Source: an uncultured Carboxylicivirga sp. (GTDB taxonomy: Bacteria > Bacteroidota > Bacteroidia > Bacteroidales > Marinilabiliaceae). Taken from it: a stretch of DNA of 64,000 nt. Positions 35,207 to 45,595 of the stretch are shown here, piece by piece. The notes under the pieces are model-generated. The model did no database searches and had not been told where the DNA came from. It saw nothing but the letters and a program-made list of their open reading frames with translations. The translations under genes and the position numbers were made by a program. How positions within the stretch are numbered: position 1 is the stretch's first letter; every line of letters starts with the position of its first letter. The stretch lies in the NCBI RefSeq assembly GCF_963668385.1, contig NZ_OY764327.1:4250501-4314500 (forward strand). Direction: 5' to 3'.

Positions 35207-36565
35207 ATGACGAATAAGAAATCAAAAGCGAATGTAGGTAATCCGTTCGACGAGTTTATCAGTTTTTTTAGAAGTAGTAGTGCTGTACTGATGCTGGCCA
35301 CGTTTGCTGCTATCGTTTGGGCTAACATAAATCATGATGGGTATGAGCATTTTTGGCATAGCCTGTTTACCGTTGAGTCTGGAATTTTCGATGTTAAGTT
35401 AGGACTTCAGCATTGGGTGAATGATGGATTAATGGCTATCTTCTTTTTTGTTGTTGGCTTAGAAATCAAAAGGGAGTTTCTAGCTGGCGAATTAAGCTCA
35501 ATTAAACAAGCTTCGTTACCTATTTTTGCGGCTATTGGAGGTATGATCGTTCCTATTATACTATATTTTTCTTTTGGTTTTAAAGGTGAAACAGCCGAAG
35601 GATGGGGAATACCTATGGCTACCGATATTGCTTTTTCGTTGGGCGTTTTATCAATGTTGGGAAAAAGGGTTCCACTCGCTTTAAAGGTTTTTCTAACTGC
35701 CTTAGCTATTGTTGATGACCTTGGAGCGGTATTGGTAATTGCTTTTTTCTATGGAGGAGATCTTAATCTGATGAACCTGGCTATTGCCGGAGGTTTATTG
35801 ATTATATTGGTTATTGCAAATATTAAACAAATACAGGACTTACGTCTATATACATTCCTCGGATTTGTAATTTGGTATTTCTTTTTAATGTCGGGTGTTG
35901 ATGGACCGGGTACTGGAATTCATTGTACAATTGCCGGTGTACTTATTGCATTTACTATCCCTGCTCGTCCTAAAGTGGGTAACGATGCGTTTGTGTCAAG
36001 AATCAAAAAAGGGATTGATCGTTTTGAAAAATATAAAAACGAGAATCCATTAGTATTAAGTTCAGGGCAAATGTATGCCATCAACGAGGTGGAAATTAAT
36101 GTAAATAAGGTACAAAGTCCTTTACAACGTTTGGAGCATCAGTTTCATGGTTTTATTGGTATGGTGGTATTACCTGTTTTCGCGCTTTCAAATGCTGGGG
36201 TTCATTTATTTAATAATGAAGCTGGAGGAGAATTGTTTACTTCCCTATCTATAGCCATTGCATTCAGTTTGGTTTTTGGTAAAGCAATAGGTATTACCTT
36301 GTTTTCGTGGTTAGCTGTTCGCTTAGGCTTTGCTGTTAAACCCCAAAGTTCATCATGGTTATCTTTCCTTGGTTTGGCTTTATTAGGAGGAATTGGTTTT
36401 ACCATGTCTATATTTATAGCCTCATTGGGTTTCGAAGATTATCCCGAATTATTGAATCAAGCTAAATTGGGTATATTTTTAGGATCTATAGTAGCTGGTT
36501 TTGCAGGTTTTTTTATTCTTAAATACTCATTAAAAAAGGATGAAGAACAAAGCATGATAAAATAA
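35207..36565 (+). CDS. nhaA: Na+/H+ antiporter NhaA
   Basis: A 452-residue inner-membrane antiporter with about twelve helices. The NhaA ion-site motif is visible: GWGIPMATDIAFSLGVL (about 133-149) and ALAIVDDLGAVLVIAFFYG with the paired aspartates of helix V, plus GLEIKREFLAGEL on the helix II-III loop. The length exceeds E. coli NhaA (388) mainly through a hydrophilic loop after about residue 260, common in Bacteroidetes. It exports Na+ in exchange for H+, controlling pH and salt, in keeping with a marine or saline habitat. It lies 19 bases after the nucleotidyltransferase gene and ends at a terminator. Confidence 0.96.
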   Translation: MTNKKSKANVGNPFDEFISFFRSSSAVLMLATFAAIVWANINHDGYEHFWHSLFTVESGIFDVKLGLQHWVNDGLMAIFFFVVGLEIKREFLAGELSSIKQASLPIFAAIGGMIVPIILYFSFGFKGETAEGWGIPMATDIAFSLGVLSMLGKRVPLALKVFLTALAIVDDLGAVLVIAFFYGGDLNLMNLAIAGGLLIILVIANIKQIQDLRLYTFLGFVIWYFFLMSGVDGPGTGIHCTIAGVLIAFTIPARPKVGNDAFVSRIKKGIDRFEKYKNENPLVLSSGQMYAINEVEINVNKVQSPLQRLEHQFHGFIGMVVLPVFALSNAGVHLFNNEAGGELFTSLSIAIAFSLVFGKAIGITLFSWLAVRLGFAVKPQSSSWLSFLGLALLGGIGFTMSIFIASLGFEDYPELLNQAKLGIFLGSIVAGFAGFFILKYSLKKDEEQSMIK

Positions 36566-36586
36566 AAAATGATAGAAATTATGATG

Positions 36587-36616
36587 AAGGGTGTCTGTTT
36601 AGGCACCCTTTTTTTA
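36587..36616 (+). terminator. Rho-independent terminator of nhaA
   Basis: AAGGGTG(T) and (G)CACCCTT form a 7-8 bp stem with an octamer loop, then T7, 21 bases after the stop. Confidence 0.85.
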
Positions 36617-36651
36617 TATTTAAACTTTATGAATTGTAAATCTTGACCCCA

Positions 36652-37431
36652 ATGAGTGATTCAACAATAGTTATTAAAGGATTACGTAAATCCTACGGAA
36701 GAGGAGCTTCTCAAAAAGAAGTATTAAAAGGTATTGACCTTGAAGTTAAAGGTGGCCAGATAATTGGTTATATAGGTCCTAATGGAGCTGGTAAGAGTAC
36801 CACAGTTAAAATCTTATGCGGATTATTAAAAGGTTTTGAAGGTGATATTTTGGTTTCAGGTCTTAATCTTCGTGATAAAGGGATGGAAATAAAATCTAAG
36901 ATAGGATATGTGCCTGAAACTTCAGCTTTATACGAAACACTAACGCCCAATGAATATCTGACCTTGTTGGGCAGTTTGTTTGAAATCCCAGAAGAGAAAA
37001 TACATGAAAGAATTGAAAGTCTTTTGAAATTCTTTGGAATGGTTGAACATGCTGATCAGCGAATGGATTCTTTTTCGAAAGGAATGCGTCAAAAAATATT
37101 GATAATAGCAGGCATAATAAATAATCCTGATATTATTTTTCTTGATGAACCATTATCGGGACTTGACGCTAATTCAGTTATTTTAGTAAAGGAGATGCTT
37201 ACAAAATTAGCCGCACAGGGTAAAACCATCTTCTACAGTTCGCATTTAATGGATGTGGTAGAGAAAATATCAGATCGAATTGTCTTAATTAATGATGGAG
37301 TTGTGATTGCTGATGGAACATTTGAAGAATTAAAACTAGATAACTCGTCGTTAGAGCAAGTGTTTGCCCGATTAACAGGAAGTAAAGAAAATATCGAGGA
37401 GTCTAATGCCTTGTTCGAATCTCTAAACTAA
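36652..37431 (+). CDS. ABC transporter ATP-binding protein
   Basis: A 259-residue ATPase. Walker A is GPNGAGKST at 42-50, the signature region is FSKGMRQK (about 141-148, a degenerate LSGGQ), Walker B is IIFLDEP (161-167) and the switch His is in FYSSHLMDV. The degenerate signature is typical of ABC-2 type exporters. It is paired with the permease gene that begins 5 bases downstream. The ATG at 36652 is preferred to a TTG three codons upstream. The substrate is unknown. Confidence 0.93.
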   Translation: MSDSTIVIKGLRKSYGRGASQKEVLKGIDLEVKGGQIIGYIGPNGAGKSTTVKILCGLLKGFEGDILVSGLNLRDKGMEIKSKIGYVPETSALYETLTPNEYLTLLGSLFEIPEEKIHERIESLLKFFGMVEHADQRMDSFSKGMRQKILIIAGIINNPDIIFLDEPLSGLDANSVILVKEMLTKLAAQGKTIFYSSHLMDVVEKISDRIVLINDGVVIADGTFEELKLDNSSLEQVFARLTGSKENIEESNALFESLN

Positions 37432-37436
37432 AAGCT

Positions 37437-39077
37437 ATGCTTAAAAATATCTTTTTGGTGCCATTCCTTAATTTACTGGGAGTGGATGCTAAGCATTTTA
37501 TTACTTTGTATTCGGCAAAAATGAAAATGGATTTTCGTCGAACCCCCAATAGCTTTCAATCGGGAACAAAAAATCAAAGCTTTGGGATGCAAGTTGTTAT
37601 GTATGGGGTTATTGGATTAGTAATGCTGCCTCTTATGTTTGCTTTAAACGATGCCAAAGTTGCTTACTCCATTTTCTTTGCTATGATTATGGTAATGACA
37701 GGATCTACCATGTTGGTGGAGTTTACAAGTGTTTTATTCGACGAGAAAGAGAATTACATCTTGCTACCACGTCCTGTATCATCACGTACATTATTGGTAA
37801 CACGGTTGGCACACATAATGACTTATATTTCCATTATTACTTATTCGATAAGTCTTCCAACAGCAATTAAGATACTTATTACTGATACAGTTAGTTTTAT
37901 TCCTTTTTTAATTGGAGTATTTCTGTCATCGTTATTTACTTTATTGATGGTAGTTGGCTTTTATATGATAATGGCTAAACTAGTTAATGGTGAGAAGTTT
38001 AAGGATATAATCAATTATTTTCAGATCGGACTTACTGTGCTTATCGTTGGAGGATACCAAATATTACCGCATATTTTTGATATACAAGGTGTAGGTCAAC
38101 TTGCCTTACCAAATAGTTGGTGGATCTATCTTATTCCTCCGGTATGGTTTGCCGGATTTACTGATTTGATTATAGGAGGGATGCTGCTTAGTGATTGGAT
38201 TCTTGCCACTATAGCTGTTATAGTATCACTGTCTGGTGCTGTAATTGTAGTTCGTATGTTATCCAACGATTTTGATACTGTTCTTAGTCAGGTTAGTGTT
38301 GCAAGTGGCAAGAAAGAGAAAGTTCAAAAGAAAGTAGGTAAAAGTAATGGCTTTTTAAATTGGTGTAGCAAGTTTATTTGTATTTCAAAAATGGAACAAC
38401 AAGGGTGGGAGTTTGCTAATAATGTTACCAAACGCGATCGTAAATTCAAGCAACAGGTTTACCCTTCAATTGCTTATGCTGTAATCATTTCGATTGTGAT
38501 GCTTATGGGCGATTTTAAGCACCTCGATAATTTTGTGGAGAATATAGCTGCTTCGAAAAAATACCTTGTTTTTATTTTTATCGGTTTTATGACTGTTGTA
38601 TCTGCCGGTATGTTACCTTATACCGATTCTCCTGAAGGATCATGGATTTATCATATGGCCAATATAAAAACTGTTAACCAGATTCATTCAGGGGCATTAA
38701 AGCTTTTGCTGTTTAAGTTTTTTACCCCAATTTATGTGTTTTTTATTGGCTTTACCTTTTATATATGGGGCTTCAACGAAACATTGTATATCATAGCCGG
38801 AGCTATATTAACCTTGTTATGGGCTGTAATAGGTGTTGTGTTTCAAAAACAACCCTTGCCTTTTTCCGAGAGTCGCGATATGTTACGAAAAGGTGGTTAT
38901 ACCGGGCGAATGCTGTTTAGTATGCTAATTACTGGTATTATAATTGGTTTTATTTATGGTGTTACTTTATTGCCAATTTGGGTGGCTTATGTGGTAATAC
39001 TAATAGGAGTACTATCTATTATATTGTCATACCGAATGATTAGAAACCGAAAAGTAATTCCTCAGCTTGCTGCTTAA
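37437..39077 (+). CDS. ABC transporter permease, ABC-2 type
   Basis: A 546-residue protein with about ten to twelve membrane helices and a charged cytoplasmic loop around residues 285-345 (KKEKVQKKVGKS...MEQQGWEFANNVTKRDRKFKQQ). The LPRPVSSRTLLVTRL motif (about 102-116) is found in large ABC-2-type permeases of Bacteroidetes. It forms an exporter with the ATPase 5 bases upstream. It is followed after 11 bases by the kinase gene, so ABC genes, kinase and phosphatase-family gene may be one transcript. No substrate is indicated. Confidence 0.87.
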   Translation: MLKNIFLVPFLNLLGVDAKHFITLYSAKMKMDFRRTPNSFQSGTKNQSFGMQVVMYGVIGLVMLPLMFALNDAKVAYSIFFAMIMVMTGSTMLVEFTSVLFDEKENYILLPRPVSSRTLLVTRLAHIMTYISIITYSISLPTAIKILITDTVSFIPFLIGVFLSSLFTLLMVVGFYMIMAKLVNGEKFKDIINYFQIGLTVLIVGGYQILPHIFDIQGVGQLALPNSWWIYLIPPVWFAGFTDLIIGGMLLSDWILATIAVIVSLSGAVIVVRMLSNDFDTVLSQVSVASGKKEKVQKKVGKSNGFLNWCSKFICISKMEQQGWEFANNVTKRDRKFKQQVYPSIAYAVIISIVMLMGDFKHLDNFVENIAASKKYLVFIFIGFMTVVSAGMLPYTDSPEGSWIYHMANIKTVNQIHSGALKLLLFKFFTPIYVFFIGFTFYIWGFNETLYIIAGAILTLLWAVIGVVFQKQPLPFSESRDMLRKGGYTGRMLFSMLITGIIIGFIYGVTLLPIWVAYVVILIGVLSIILSYRMIRNRKVIPQLAA

Positions 39078-39088
39078 TTTTTAATTAG

Positions 39089-40075
39089 ATGATTATGGAA
39101 ATACGATTAGAACAAAAGATATCAGAGAAAATAGGTGCGAAAAGAATAATCAGACAAGAAGTAATTCAGAGTCTTTGGAGTGGGTACGGTGAGATTGTGC
39201 GATATAAGGTTGAAGATGGAAAACAGAATAGCATTATTGTGAAGCATGTAAAATTGCCTGATTCTACAAAACATCCTCGTGGTTGGAATACCGATTTTTC
39301 GCATCAGCGAAAGGTGAAATCATACGAAGTAGAAACTCACTGGTATATGAATTACAGTTCACTATGTTCTGATGAATCTAAAGTTCCTGTATGTTATTAT
39401 CGCGAGGAATTGGAGAATGAGGTTTTGATTGTATTGGAGGATTTGGATCAATCTGGTTATCCGGTTCGAAAGCACTCGGTTAGTATGAAAGATATGGAAG
39501 CTTGTTTGAGCTGGTTGGCTCATTTTCATGCAACCTTTTTGTTCAAAAAGCCAGAAGGTTTATGGGAAGTTGGTACATACTGGCATTTAGCCACTCGCCC
39601 TGATGAGTTAGAGGTGATGGATGATCCTTTGTTAAAAGAGGCGGCTCCATTAGTGGATAAGAAGCTAAGTGATTGCCGATATCTTACATTCGTTCATGGA
39701 GATGCTAAGCTTGCTAATTTTTGCTTTTCGAATGGAGATAAGGTTGCTGCTGTTGATTTTCAATATGTAGGTGGTGGATGTGGTATGAAAGATGTTGCTT
39801 ATTTTATCGGAAGTTGTATTTACGAAGAAGAATGTAAAAAGTATGAACAACCTTTGCTTGCCTATTATTTTGAGCAACTGCGTATGGCAATCGCCAAATT
39901 CAAGATAGAAGTAGATGCGGATGATTTAGAGCAGGAGTGGAGAGACTTATATCCATATGCATGGACCGATTTTCATCGATTCTTAAAAGGCTGGAGTCCC
40001 GATCATTGGAAGTTGAATAGCTATAGTGAGAAGATGGCGCGTAAAGTGATAAAGGAACTGGGGGTAACGTTATAA
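39089..40075 (+). CDS. EcKinase/CHK-like phosphotransferase
   Basis: A 328-residue protein of the protein-kinase-like superfamily. [10 protein letters not shown] (about 50-59) supplies the ATP-site lysine, [15 protein letters not shown] is the hinge, [11 protein letters not shown] (about 199-209) is the Brenner catalytic motif with HGD..L.N, and [12 protein letters not shown] supplies the metal-binding Asp. [10 protein letters not shown] matches ecdysteroid/choline kinase-like (CHK) families. It phosphorylates a small hydroxyl compound, unknown here. Its stop overlaps the start of the next gene by one base (TAATG), indicating translational coupling. Confidence 0.85.
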   Translation: MIMEIRLEQKISEKIGAKRIIRQEVIQSLWSGYGEIVRYKVEDGKQNSIIVKHVKLPDSTKHPRGWNTDFSHQRKVKSYEVETHWYMNYSSLCSDESKVPVCYYREELENEVLIVLEDLDQSGYPVRKHSVSMKDMEACLSWLAHFHATFLFKKPEGLWEVGTYWHLATRPDELEVMDDPLLKEAAPLVDKKLSDCRYLTFVHGDAKLANFCFSNGDKVAAVDFQYVGGGCGMKDVAYFIGSCIYEEECKKYEQPLLAYYFEQLRMAIAKFKIEVDADDLEQEWRDLYPYAWTDFHRFLKGWSPDHWKLNSYSEKMARKVIKELGVTL

Positions 40076-40929
40076 TGTTCTTATCAAATACAGATTTACA
40101 AAGGCTTAATGTAATAGCTTGTGAAGCCGCAGTTGAAGCAGGTAAGGTTATACAGAGCATGATACATTCGCATAAACGATTGGATGATAAATCAGGTGGT
40201 TCAAGCTTGGCTTCTCAAGTTCTGACTGAAGCAGATTTAAAAGCGCAGGATATCATTTTTCAAAAGTTACAGCCAACTATCAAACAATACGATTTAGGTT
40301 GGTTGGGCGAAGAATCGGAAGATGATCATAGTCGTTTTGCAAAGGATTATTTCTGGTGTGTTGATCCACTGGATGGAACCTTGGCTTTTACCGAAGGTTA
40401 CCCGGGTTATGCGGTTTCAATTTCACTAATTTCGAAGCAAGGTGATCCTGTTTTAGGGGTTGTTTATATGCCTTTTAATGGCCGTCTTATTTCATCAGAG
40501 AATGCGGTGATTGAGATTAAGAATGATGACCATGACAATTTGGTATTGTATTGTGATAAGAGTTTCTTACGTCATCCTAGATACGATTTAATATCGCAAC
40601 AATTAGATGAATTTGCGAAAGCAAACAAGTTAGTTGGTTTTAAAATAATAGCTGGAGCCGGAGCTGTGGTAAATGCTATTAGTGTATTTCAACATCCGAA
40701 TGCTTGTTACTTTAAGTTTCCTAAACCGGGTAGTGGTGGCGGAAGTATTTGGGATTATGCAGCAACTGCAGCCATAGGCAAAACAACATCGTGTGTAGTA
40801 TGCGATAGTAGAGGAAATAAAATGGATTTAAATCGAAAAGATTCTGCCTATATGAATCATACGGGAATACTATATGCCAGTAATCAAAAGATAGCTGATT
40901 TTATTAAAGGTTTAGGAGAAAGATTGTAG
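40075..40929 (+). CDS. Inositol monophosphatase/CysQ-family phosphatase
   Basis: A 284-residue metal-dependent phosphatase. Metal ligands are seen in TEADLKAQD (about 51-59), GEESED (about 80-85) and DPLDGTLAFTEGYPG (about 100-114), and GSIWDYAATAA near the C-terminus (about 224-234). The order fits the IMPase/FBPase/CysQ superfamily. Substrates could be inositol phosphate, 3'-phosphoadenosine 5'-phosphate or a sugar phosphate. Overlap with the kinase gene suggests opposing action on the same kind of substrate, an inference only. Terminator not apparent. Confidence 0.88.
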   Translation: MFLSNTDLQRLNVIACEAAVEAGKVIQSMIHSHKRLDDKSGGSSLASQVLTEADLKAQDIIFQKLQPTIKQYDLGWLGEESEDDHSRFAKDYFWCVDPLDGTLAFTEGYPGYAVSISLISKQGDPVLGVVYMPFNGRLISSENAVIEIKNDDHDNLVLYCDKSFLRHPRYDLISQQLDEFAKANKLVGFKIIAGAGAVVNAISVFQHPNACYFKFPKPGSGGGSIWDYAATAAIGKTTSCVVCDSRGNKMDLNRKDSAYMNHTGILYASNQKIADFIKGLGERL

Positions 40930-41033
40930 GCCATTATTTATTCTTATACATTAAAACAAAAGGGACTTAACAATAATAATGAGGCTAAGTAGTTATTTAT
41001 GTATAGTAATACTGATACCTAACTTAGCCTTTA

Positions 41034-43358
41034 ATGAATATATACCTTTATACAATTGGTAAAATTGTATTTCTGATTAATTTGACTGCCTTTTGTTGTT
41101 CTATGTATGGCCAGAATGCTGCTGTTACCATTATGGTTACTGATGAAACAGGTATACCCATACCATATGCAACGGTTGTAATAAAAAAGCTAGAGGATGA
41201 TGCTTTCGTAAGTGGTGCTATTACAAACGAAGCTGGAGCCTTTAAACTAGATACACATGAGTTAAAGAATAGTTCCATTACAATTTCTCATATAGGTTTC
41301 TACGCATTTCATCAAGAAGTACTAGATGCTTGTAGTTTTGATTTAAGAACAGTTGAATTAAAGAAGGATATAACTCAGATAGGAGATGTAACTGTTTTAG
41401 GTCAAAAAACAGGTATACATAATGGAATTAATAAGGTTATTTATATTCCTGAACGTAGAGTAATAAATCAATCATCTACTGGATATGATGTTTTAAGTAG
41501 GGTACCAAATGTGCATATCGAAGCCCGAAATAATCAAATAAAAGTTGGAAATAGTTCGCATGTTTTGGTGTTAATTGATGGTGTTAGTAGCAACCAAAGT
41601 TTATATTCTATTAATCCTAGAGATATCGAACGTATTGAGTTGATCAAAAATCCAAACGCATCTTATGCAAGTGATGTTACCAGTGTTATAAATATTATCC
41701 TCAAAAATAAGTTTGTAGATAATTTATATGTGCATTTGAATGGTGAGTTAAGTTGTTTAAATCCAGTGAATAATTCAGGATCTCAAATGGTATATACTTC
41801 TAATAAAGTCAAAGTATTTGGTGGTTATCAATGGAATTATTTTTCTTATTCTAATACTAAGGCTCATGTTTATCGCGAAGATTATGACGAAGATTATATT
41901 CAAAAATATAATTCGGTATCGGATGATGGCGATCAGAGTACAAATAAGCAGATTATTAATGGTGGTATAGAAATTCAAGCATCAAATAATTTTAATATCC
42001 ACTTTTCAGGTTCATTCAGTCCTTCTGAATACTCAAACAATAAAACTTCTCAAGTATTAATTGATAATCAAAATACACTAGGATACAACGTTATTGATCA
42101 ACTCAATTTAGAAGCATCAGAACAAAACTATGTGTTGGATTTGCACCATAAGTTAGGTAAAGAACAACAATATTGGGAACTTCAAAACTCACTCCGATTT
42201 ATTGATAGAGAAAGAATTGGAAAGCTTAATACTGAAGAATCTGAATCAAGTCAAGTGCAAAGAGAAGAGTTGACAAGTAGCAACTGGAAAACTTATGCTT
42301 CAAAATTCATATTTAATCAGCCAATTTATGATTTTGCAATAGTAAAGACTGGAGTACATTATCAATACTCAAAAATGAATGATGAATTTCTTTCCAATAA
42401 TGATCATTCTAATCTAGACTATACAGAAGGTCGGCTTCGTTTATTTGAAAATCTGGTATTGGATTTTGATAAACTATCAGCCCAATTAAGTTGTGGATTA
42501 GAACGAAGGAATGTGGATGTTGATCTTCAGAATACTTCTCAATGGTATGGTTTGCCAACTGGTTTTGTAAAATATCAATTGAATGATAGGCATTCGTTTA
42601 GTATGTTGTATAATCGACGTTTATCATATCCAATGTATTATATGCTCGTTCCGTTCAATTATTTTTCAGGGGATTCGTTGAGTGTTTCTGTAGGTAACCC
42701 AGAATTAAAACCAGTGCAAAATAATGTCTTTAAAATAAGTCATGATCTCGAATTAGACGATTGGGATTTGAATATTACCACATCGTTATTTTATACTTAT
42801 TCAAAAGATAAGCATGATATTCAATTCGCAAATATCAATGGCGTTTTGCAGAGTAAATGGGTTAATGTTGGACATACCAAAAGTGTTGGAGCAGGTATTG
42901 ATGCCTATATTTATTTGTTTGATTGCATCGATTTAGGAGTAGAATGCTCAGGTTACTATGTGTCTTTTCCTAACCATGCATATAATGGATATGTGGGAGA
43001 TATGTATACTTACGTTGATATTGAGCTACCTTTGAAAATGAGCCTGGGGGTCGAAGCTTATCTATCAACAAAGGAATATGACATTAATGGATACTATAAT
43101 CAAAGTTCTTATATCGATAATATCACATTTAGTAAAATGTTGTTCAAGCATCATGGAAAGTTGTCGTTAGTCGCTCTTAATCCTTTCTCATCCTATAAAG
43201 AGACAGAGCAACACTGGGATGCTAGTTTTATGGAAAAGGCGATAACTACCACAGATAATTCAGCAATCTGTCTTCGTTTTTCATATGCATTTAATAAAAA
43301 TACAATGAGGAATACATATAAAAAGCCTTTGTTGGACGATCAAATATTAAATAAGTAA
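41034..43358 (+). CDS. TonB-dependent outer-membrane beta-barrel protein with carboxypeptidase-regulatory domain
   Basis: A 774-residue protein. There is a signal peptide (about 1-26), a carboxypeptidase-regulatory-like domain (about 28-105, VTDETGIPIPYATVVIKK and ISHIGFYAF), a plug-like domain (about 130-230, VLVLIDGVSSNQSLYSINPRDIERIELIKNP) and a long beta barrel to about 760. The segment DVLSRVPNVHIE precedes the plug. The set matches the outer-membrane beta-barrel (OMP_b-brl_3) family rather than SusC, which is longer. No SusD or regulator is adjacent, so the substrate cannot be inferred. Its start follows the family layout. Confidence 0.87.
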   Translation: MNIYLYTIGKIVFLINLTAFCCSMYGQNAAVTIMVTDETGIPIPYATVVIKKLEDDAFVSGAITNEAGAFKLDTHELKNSSITISHIGFYAFHQEVLDACSFDLRTVELKKDITQIGDVTVLGQKTGIHNGINKVIYIPERRVINQSSTGYDVLSRVPNVHIEARNNQIKVGNSSHVLVLIDGVSSNQSLYSINPRDIERIELIKNPNASYASDVTSVINIILKNKFVDNLYVHLNGELSCLNPVNNSGSQMVYTSNKVKVFGGYQWNYFSYSNTKAHVYREDYDEDYIQKYNSVSDDGDQSTNKQIINGGIEIQASNNFNIHFSGSFSPSEYSNNKTSQVLIDNQNTLGYNVIDQLNLEASEQNYVLDLHHKLGKEQQYWELQNSLRFIDRERIGKLNTEESESSQVQREELTSSNWKTYASKFIFNQPIYDFAIVKTGVHYQYSKMNDEFLSNNDHSNLDYTEGRLRLFENLVLDFDKLSAQLSCGLERRNVDVDLQNTSQWYGLPTGFVKYQLNDRHSFSMLYNRRLSYPMYYMLVPFNYFSGDSLSVSVGNPELKPVQNNVFKISHDLELDDWDLNITTSLFYTYSKDKHDIQFANINGVLQSKWVNVGHTKSVGAGIDAYIYLFDCIDLGVECSGYYVSFPNHAYNGYVGDMYTYVDIELPLKMSLGVEAYLSTKEYDINGYYNQSSYIDNITFSKMLFKHHGKLSLVALNPFSSYKETEQHWDASFMEKAITTTDNSAICLRFSYAFNKNTMRNTYKKPLLDDQILNK

Positions 43359-43384
43359 TTAATTTAATATCTACAGTTTATTAT

Positions 43385-43927
43385 CTATTCATATTGAATT
43401 TTTGAAGTTGTTGAATTAACCTGTTTCAAATACATATCGTATCGAGGATGAGTATCCATAAATTCTCCCAAAATGGTAAACCCAAATTTTTTATATAGAT
43501 GAATTGCTGTTGAGTTGCTTTGGTGAACTCCACCCCATAAATAGATATTTCCGGGTTTCATAAACGTGTGTATGTCATCTAAAATAAAACGAAGTAGGTT
43601 GGTTCCAATCCCTTTGCCTTGATATGAGTCGGCCACTGACGGTGCCAATGTTATGTCGGAATAGTTCTCGATAAGTCCATAACGAGTAAAACGTGGCTTT
43701 GAGCAATCGAGCCATCCCATCTTAATTATACAATAGGCTACAATCTGCTGTTTATGTGTTGCAGTGTATAAGCGGAAACCTTTGTTATTGGTAAGTTCAT
43801 TTAAAGTATCCATTGTAAATGCATGCGGACCAAAAAGTTGTGTGCTCTTTTTACTTAATGAATGCAGATATACTAAAAGCTGCTCATTGTATTTAGCTTC
43901 ATGTACTTGAAATAAAATCGATTTCAT
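43385..43927 (-). CDS. GNAT family N-acetyltransferase
   Basis: A 180-residue protein. The acetyl-CoA-binding motif is DSYQGKGIGTNLLRFIL (about 97-113), following a beta strand (YSDITLAPSV). NSTAIHLYKKFGFTILGEF (about 136-154) is the conserved C-terminal GNAT motif. It transfers acetyl from acetyl-CoA to an unknown amine, such as a small molecule or protein N-terminus. It is transcribed divergently from the EamA-family gene, with no partner on its own strand. Confidence 0.88.
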   Translation of the reverse strand: MKSILFQVHEAKYNEQLLVYLHSLSKKSTQLFGPHAFTMDTLNELTNNKGFRLYTATHKQQIVAYCIIKMGWLDCSKPRFTRYGLIENYSDITLAPSVADSYQGKGIGTNLLRFILDDIHTFMKPGNIYLWGGVHQSNSTAIHLYKKFGFTILGEFMDTHPRYDMYLKQVNSTTSKIQYE

Positions 43928-44079
43928 GCTGATTGGAAATAGTTGCTTGTGCTGAATGTATAATAATTAATGAAGCTTTGCAAAAAGTGGTCAAGTTATA
44001 CGATTTGGAATAGTAGAAAATCATCAGATAATTTTTCATGCTTCGAATTTCATATCATTTAAAGTATTTACTTTGCGCC

Positions 44080-44988
44080 ATGGAACAAATCTTTCTTTCG
44101 CATAAGGGGGAGCTTGGAGCTTTACTTACTGCAGTTTGCTGGACTTTTACTTCGTTGGCATTTGAATCAGCTGGTAAAAAGGTCGGTTCGATGTCGGTAA
44201 ATCTGATTCGCTTGGTAATGGCCATCTTTTTGCTGGGTACATTATCTTTTGTGCGCTTTGGTTATTTTTTTCCCGAAGGAGCAACTGCTAATCAATGGTT
44301 TTGGCTTTCAATAAGTGGATTGGTTGGTTTTGTAGTTGGAGATTTGTTACTGTTTCAGGCTTTTGTGGTTATTGGAGCTCGCATTTCAATGCTGATTATG
44401 GCATTGGCACCTCCTTTATCAGCTTTGTTTGGTTGGATAATTTTGGGCGAACGGTTATCTATTGGGAATATCATTGGTATGGTTGTAACCATTATTGGTA
44501 TTTCGTTGGTTATTCTGGGGCGTCCATCAAAAGGAAAAAAGATTCAGGTAAAATATTCAGCTAAAGGTATTTTATTGGCTTTTGGTGGAGCTGCCGGTCA
44601 GGGACTTGGATTGGTATTAAGTAAGCTGGGAATGGGAGATTACGATGCCGCCAATGCAACCATGATTCGTGTGATTACTGGAGTAATAGGTTTCTCAATC
44701 ATATTTATATTTACGGGTCATTGGCCCAAGGTGATTAAAGCTGTTCAGTATGGAGCGGCTATGGCTCGTATATCTATTGGTGCTTTCTTTGGCCCATTTT
44801 TAGGAGTTTCTCTCTCGCTATGGGCGATAAAATATACCACTACAGGTGTAGCTTCCACTATTATGGCCATTGTTCCTGTCTTGATAATTCCTCCGGCAGT
44901 TATATTCTTTAAAGAAAAAGTGTCTTGGACCGAACTGATGGGATCGGTTATTGCGGTTGGTGGTGTAGTAATGCTCTTCCTTTGGTAA
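44080..44988 (+). CDS. EamA/DMT family transporter
   Basis: A 302-residue membrane protein with ten hydrophobic segments in two EamA halves: LGALLTAVCWTFTSLAFE at the start, LMALAPPLSALFGWIILGERLS at the end of the first, and AKGILLAFGGAAGQGLGLVLSK opening the second. It probably exports or imports a metabolite across the inner membrane. An ATG at 44038 adds 14 residues with no hydrophobic content, so I chose the ATG at 44080. Its stop lies 2 bases from the convergent SRPBCC gene's stop. Confidence 0.87.
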   Translation: MEQIFLSHKGELGALLTAVCWTFTSLAFESAGKKVGSMSVNLIRLVMAIFLLGTLSFVRFGYFFPEGATANQWFWLSISGLVGFVVGDLLLFQAFVVIGARISMLIMALAPPLSALFGWIILGERLSIGNIIGMVVTIIGISLVILGRPSKGKKIQVKYSAKGILLAFGGAAGQGLGLVLSKLGMGDYDAANATMIRVITGVIGFSIIFIFTGHWPKVIKAVQYGAAMARISIGAFFGPFLGVSLSLWAIKYTTTGVASTIMAIVPVLIIPPAVIFFKEKVSWTELMGSVIAVGGVVMLFLW

Positions 44989-44989
44989 T

Positions 44990-45448
44990 TCAAGGGAATA
45001 ACCGATTCATTGCTGCTTCACGATAATCGAAAATGCGTTTGAGTTGCCGGCGGATAAATAGAAAATTAGCAATGCTGCCTATAAATCCCAATGGTGGAGC
45101 ATAGCTGATTAAGTCTGTCATTAGTATCCCATCGTCTTTTTGTTTTAATAAGTGTTGATGGTGCCAAATTTTATATGGGCCTTGTAATTGTGTATCTACA
45201 AAATAGCTTTTATCCTTTACCTGGCTAATCTCCGTTACCCAGGTGGTTTCTACAAAGGGCATTAATGTTACCTTGTACGAAATAATCATTCCTGCATACA
45301 TGCTGGATGATAAATAAGGACTGGTAATTTTAAAATTCATCTCTTTGGGAGTGATCTTAGTTAAATTGTGGGGCGATGATATGAATTGCCACAAAGTATC
45401 TAGATCTGTTTTGATGAATTGTTCACGTTTTAACTGGTAAAATGCCAT
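44990..45448 (-). CDS. SRPBCC (START-like) family protein
   Basis: A 152-residue protein with the polyketide-cyclase/dehydrase-like helix-grip fold. The N-terminal strand-helix is LKREQFIKTDLDTLWQFISSPHNLTKITP, the middle is ISYKVTLMPFVETTWVTEI and the C-terminal helix is GSIANFLFIRRQLKRIFDYREAAM. Such proteins bind hydrophobic ligands; a close type occurs next to NAD-dependent epimerase (YfcH) genes. An upstream TTG at 45472 adds eight residues; the ATG at 45448 is preferred. It is convergent with the EamA gene and divergent from the nuclease gene. Confidence 0.85.
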   Translation of the reverse strand: MAFYQLKREQFIKTDLDTLWQFISSPHNLTKITPKEMNFKITSPYLSSSMYAGMIISYKVTLMPFVETTWVTEISQVKDKSYFVDTQLQGPYKIWHHQHLLKQKDDGILMTDLISYAPPLGFIGSIANFLFIRRQLKRIFDYREAAMNRLFP

Positions 45449-45595
45449 TGGTTTATGATGTTGATTGCACAAGAATAACAGTACTATAGCTGACTTTGTT
45501 TATTGATAATTTCAATTGCTTAAACATTAAAATGATTGTAGCTTGAATAACGGTGACTAGCTTTTATTATCTTTAGCCAAACCTTAATTTAAGTC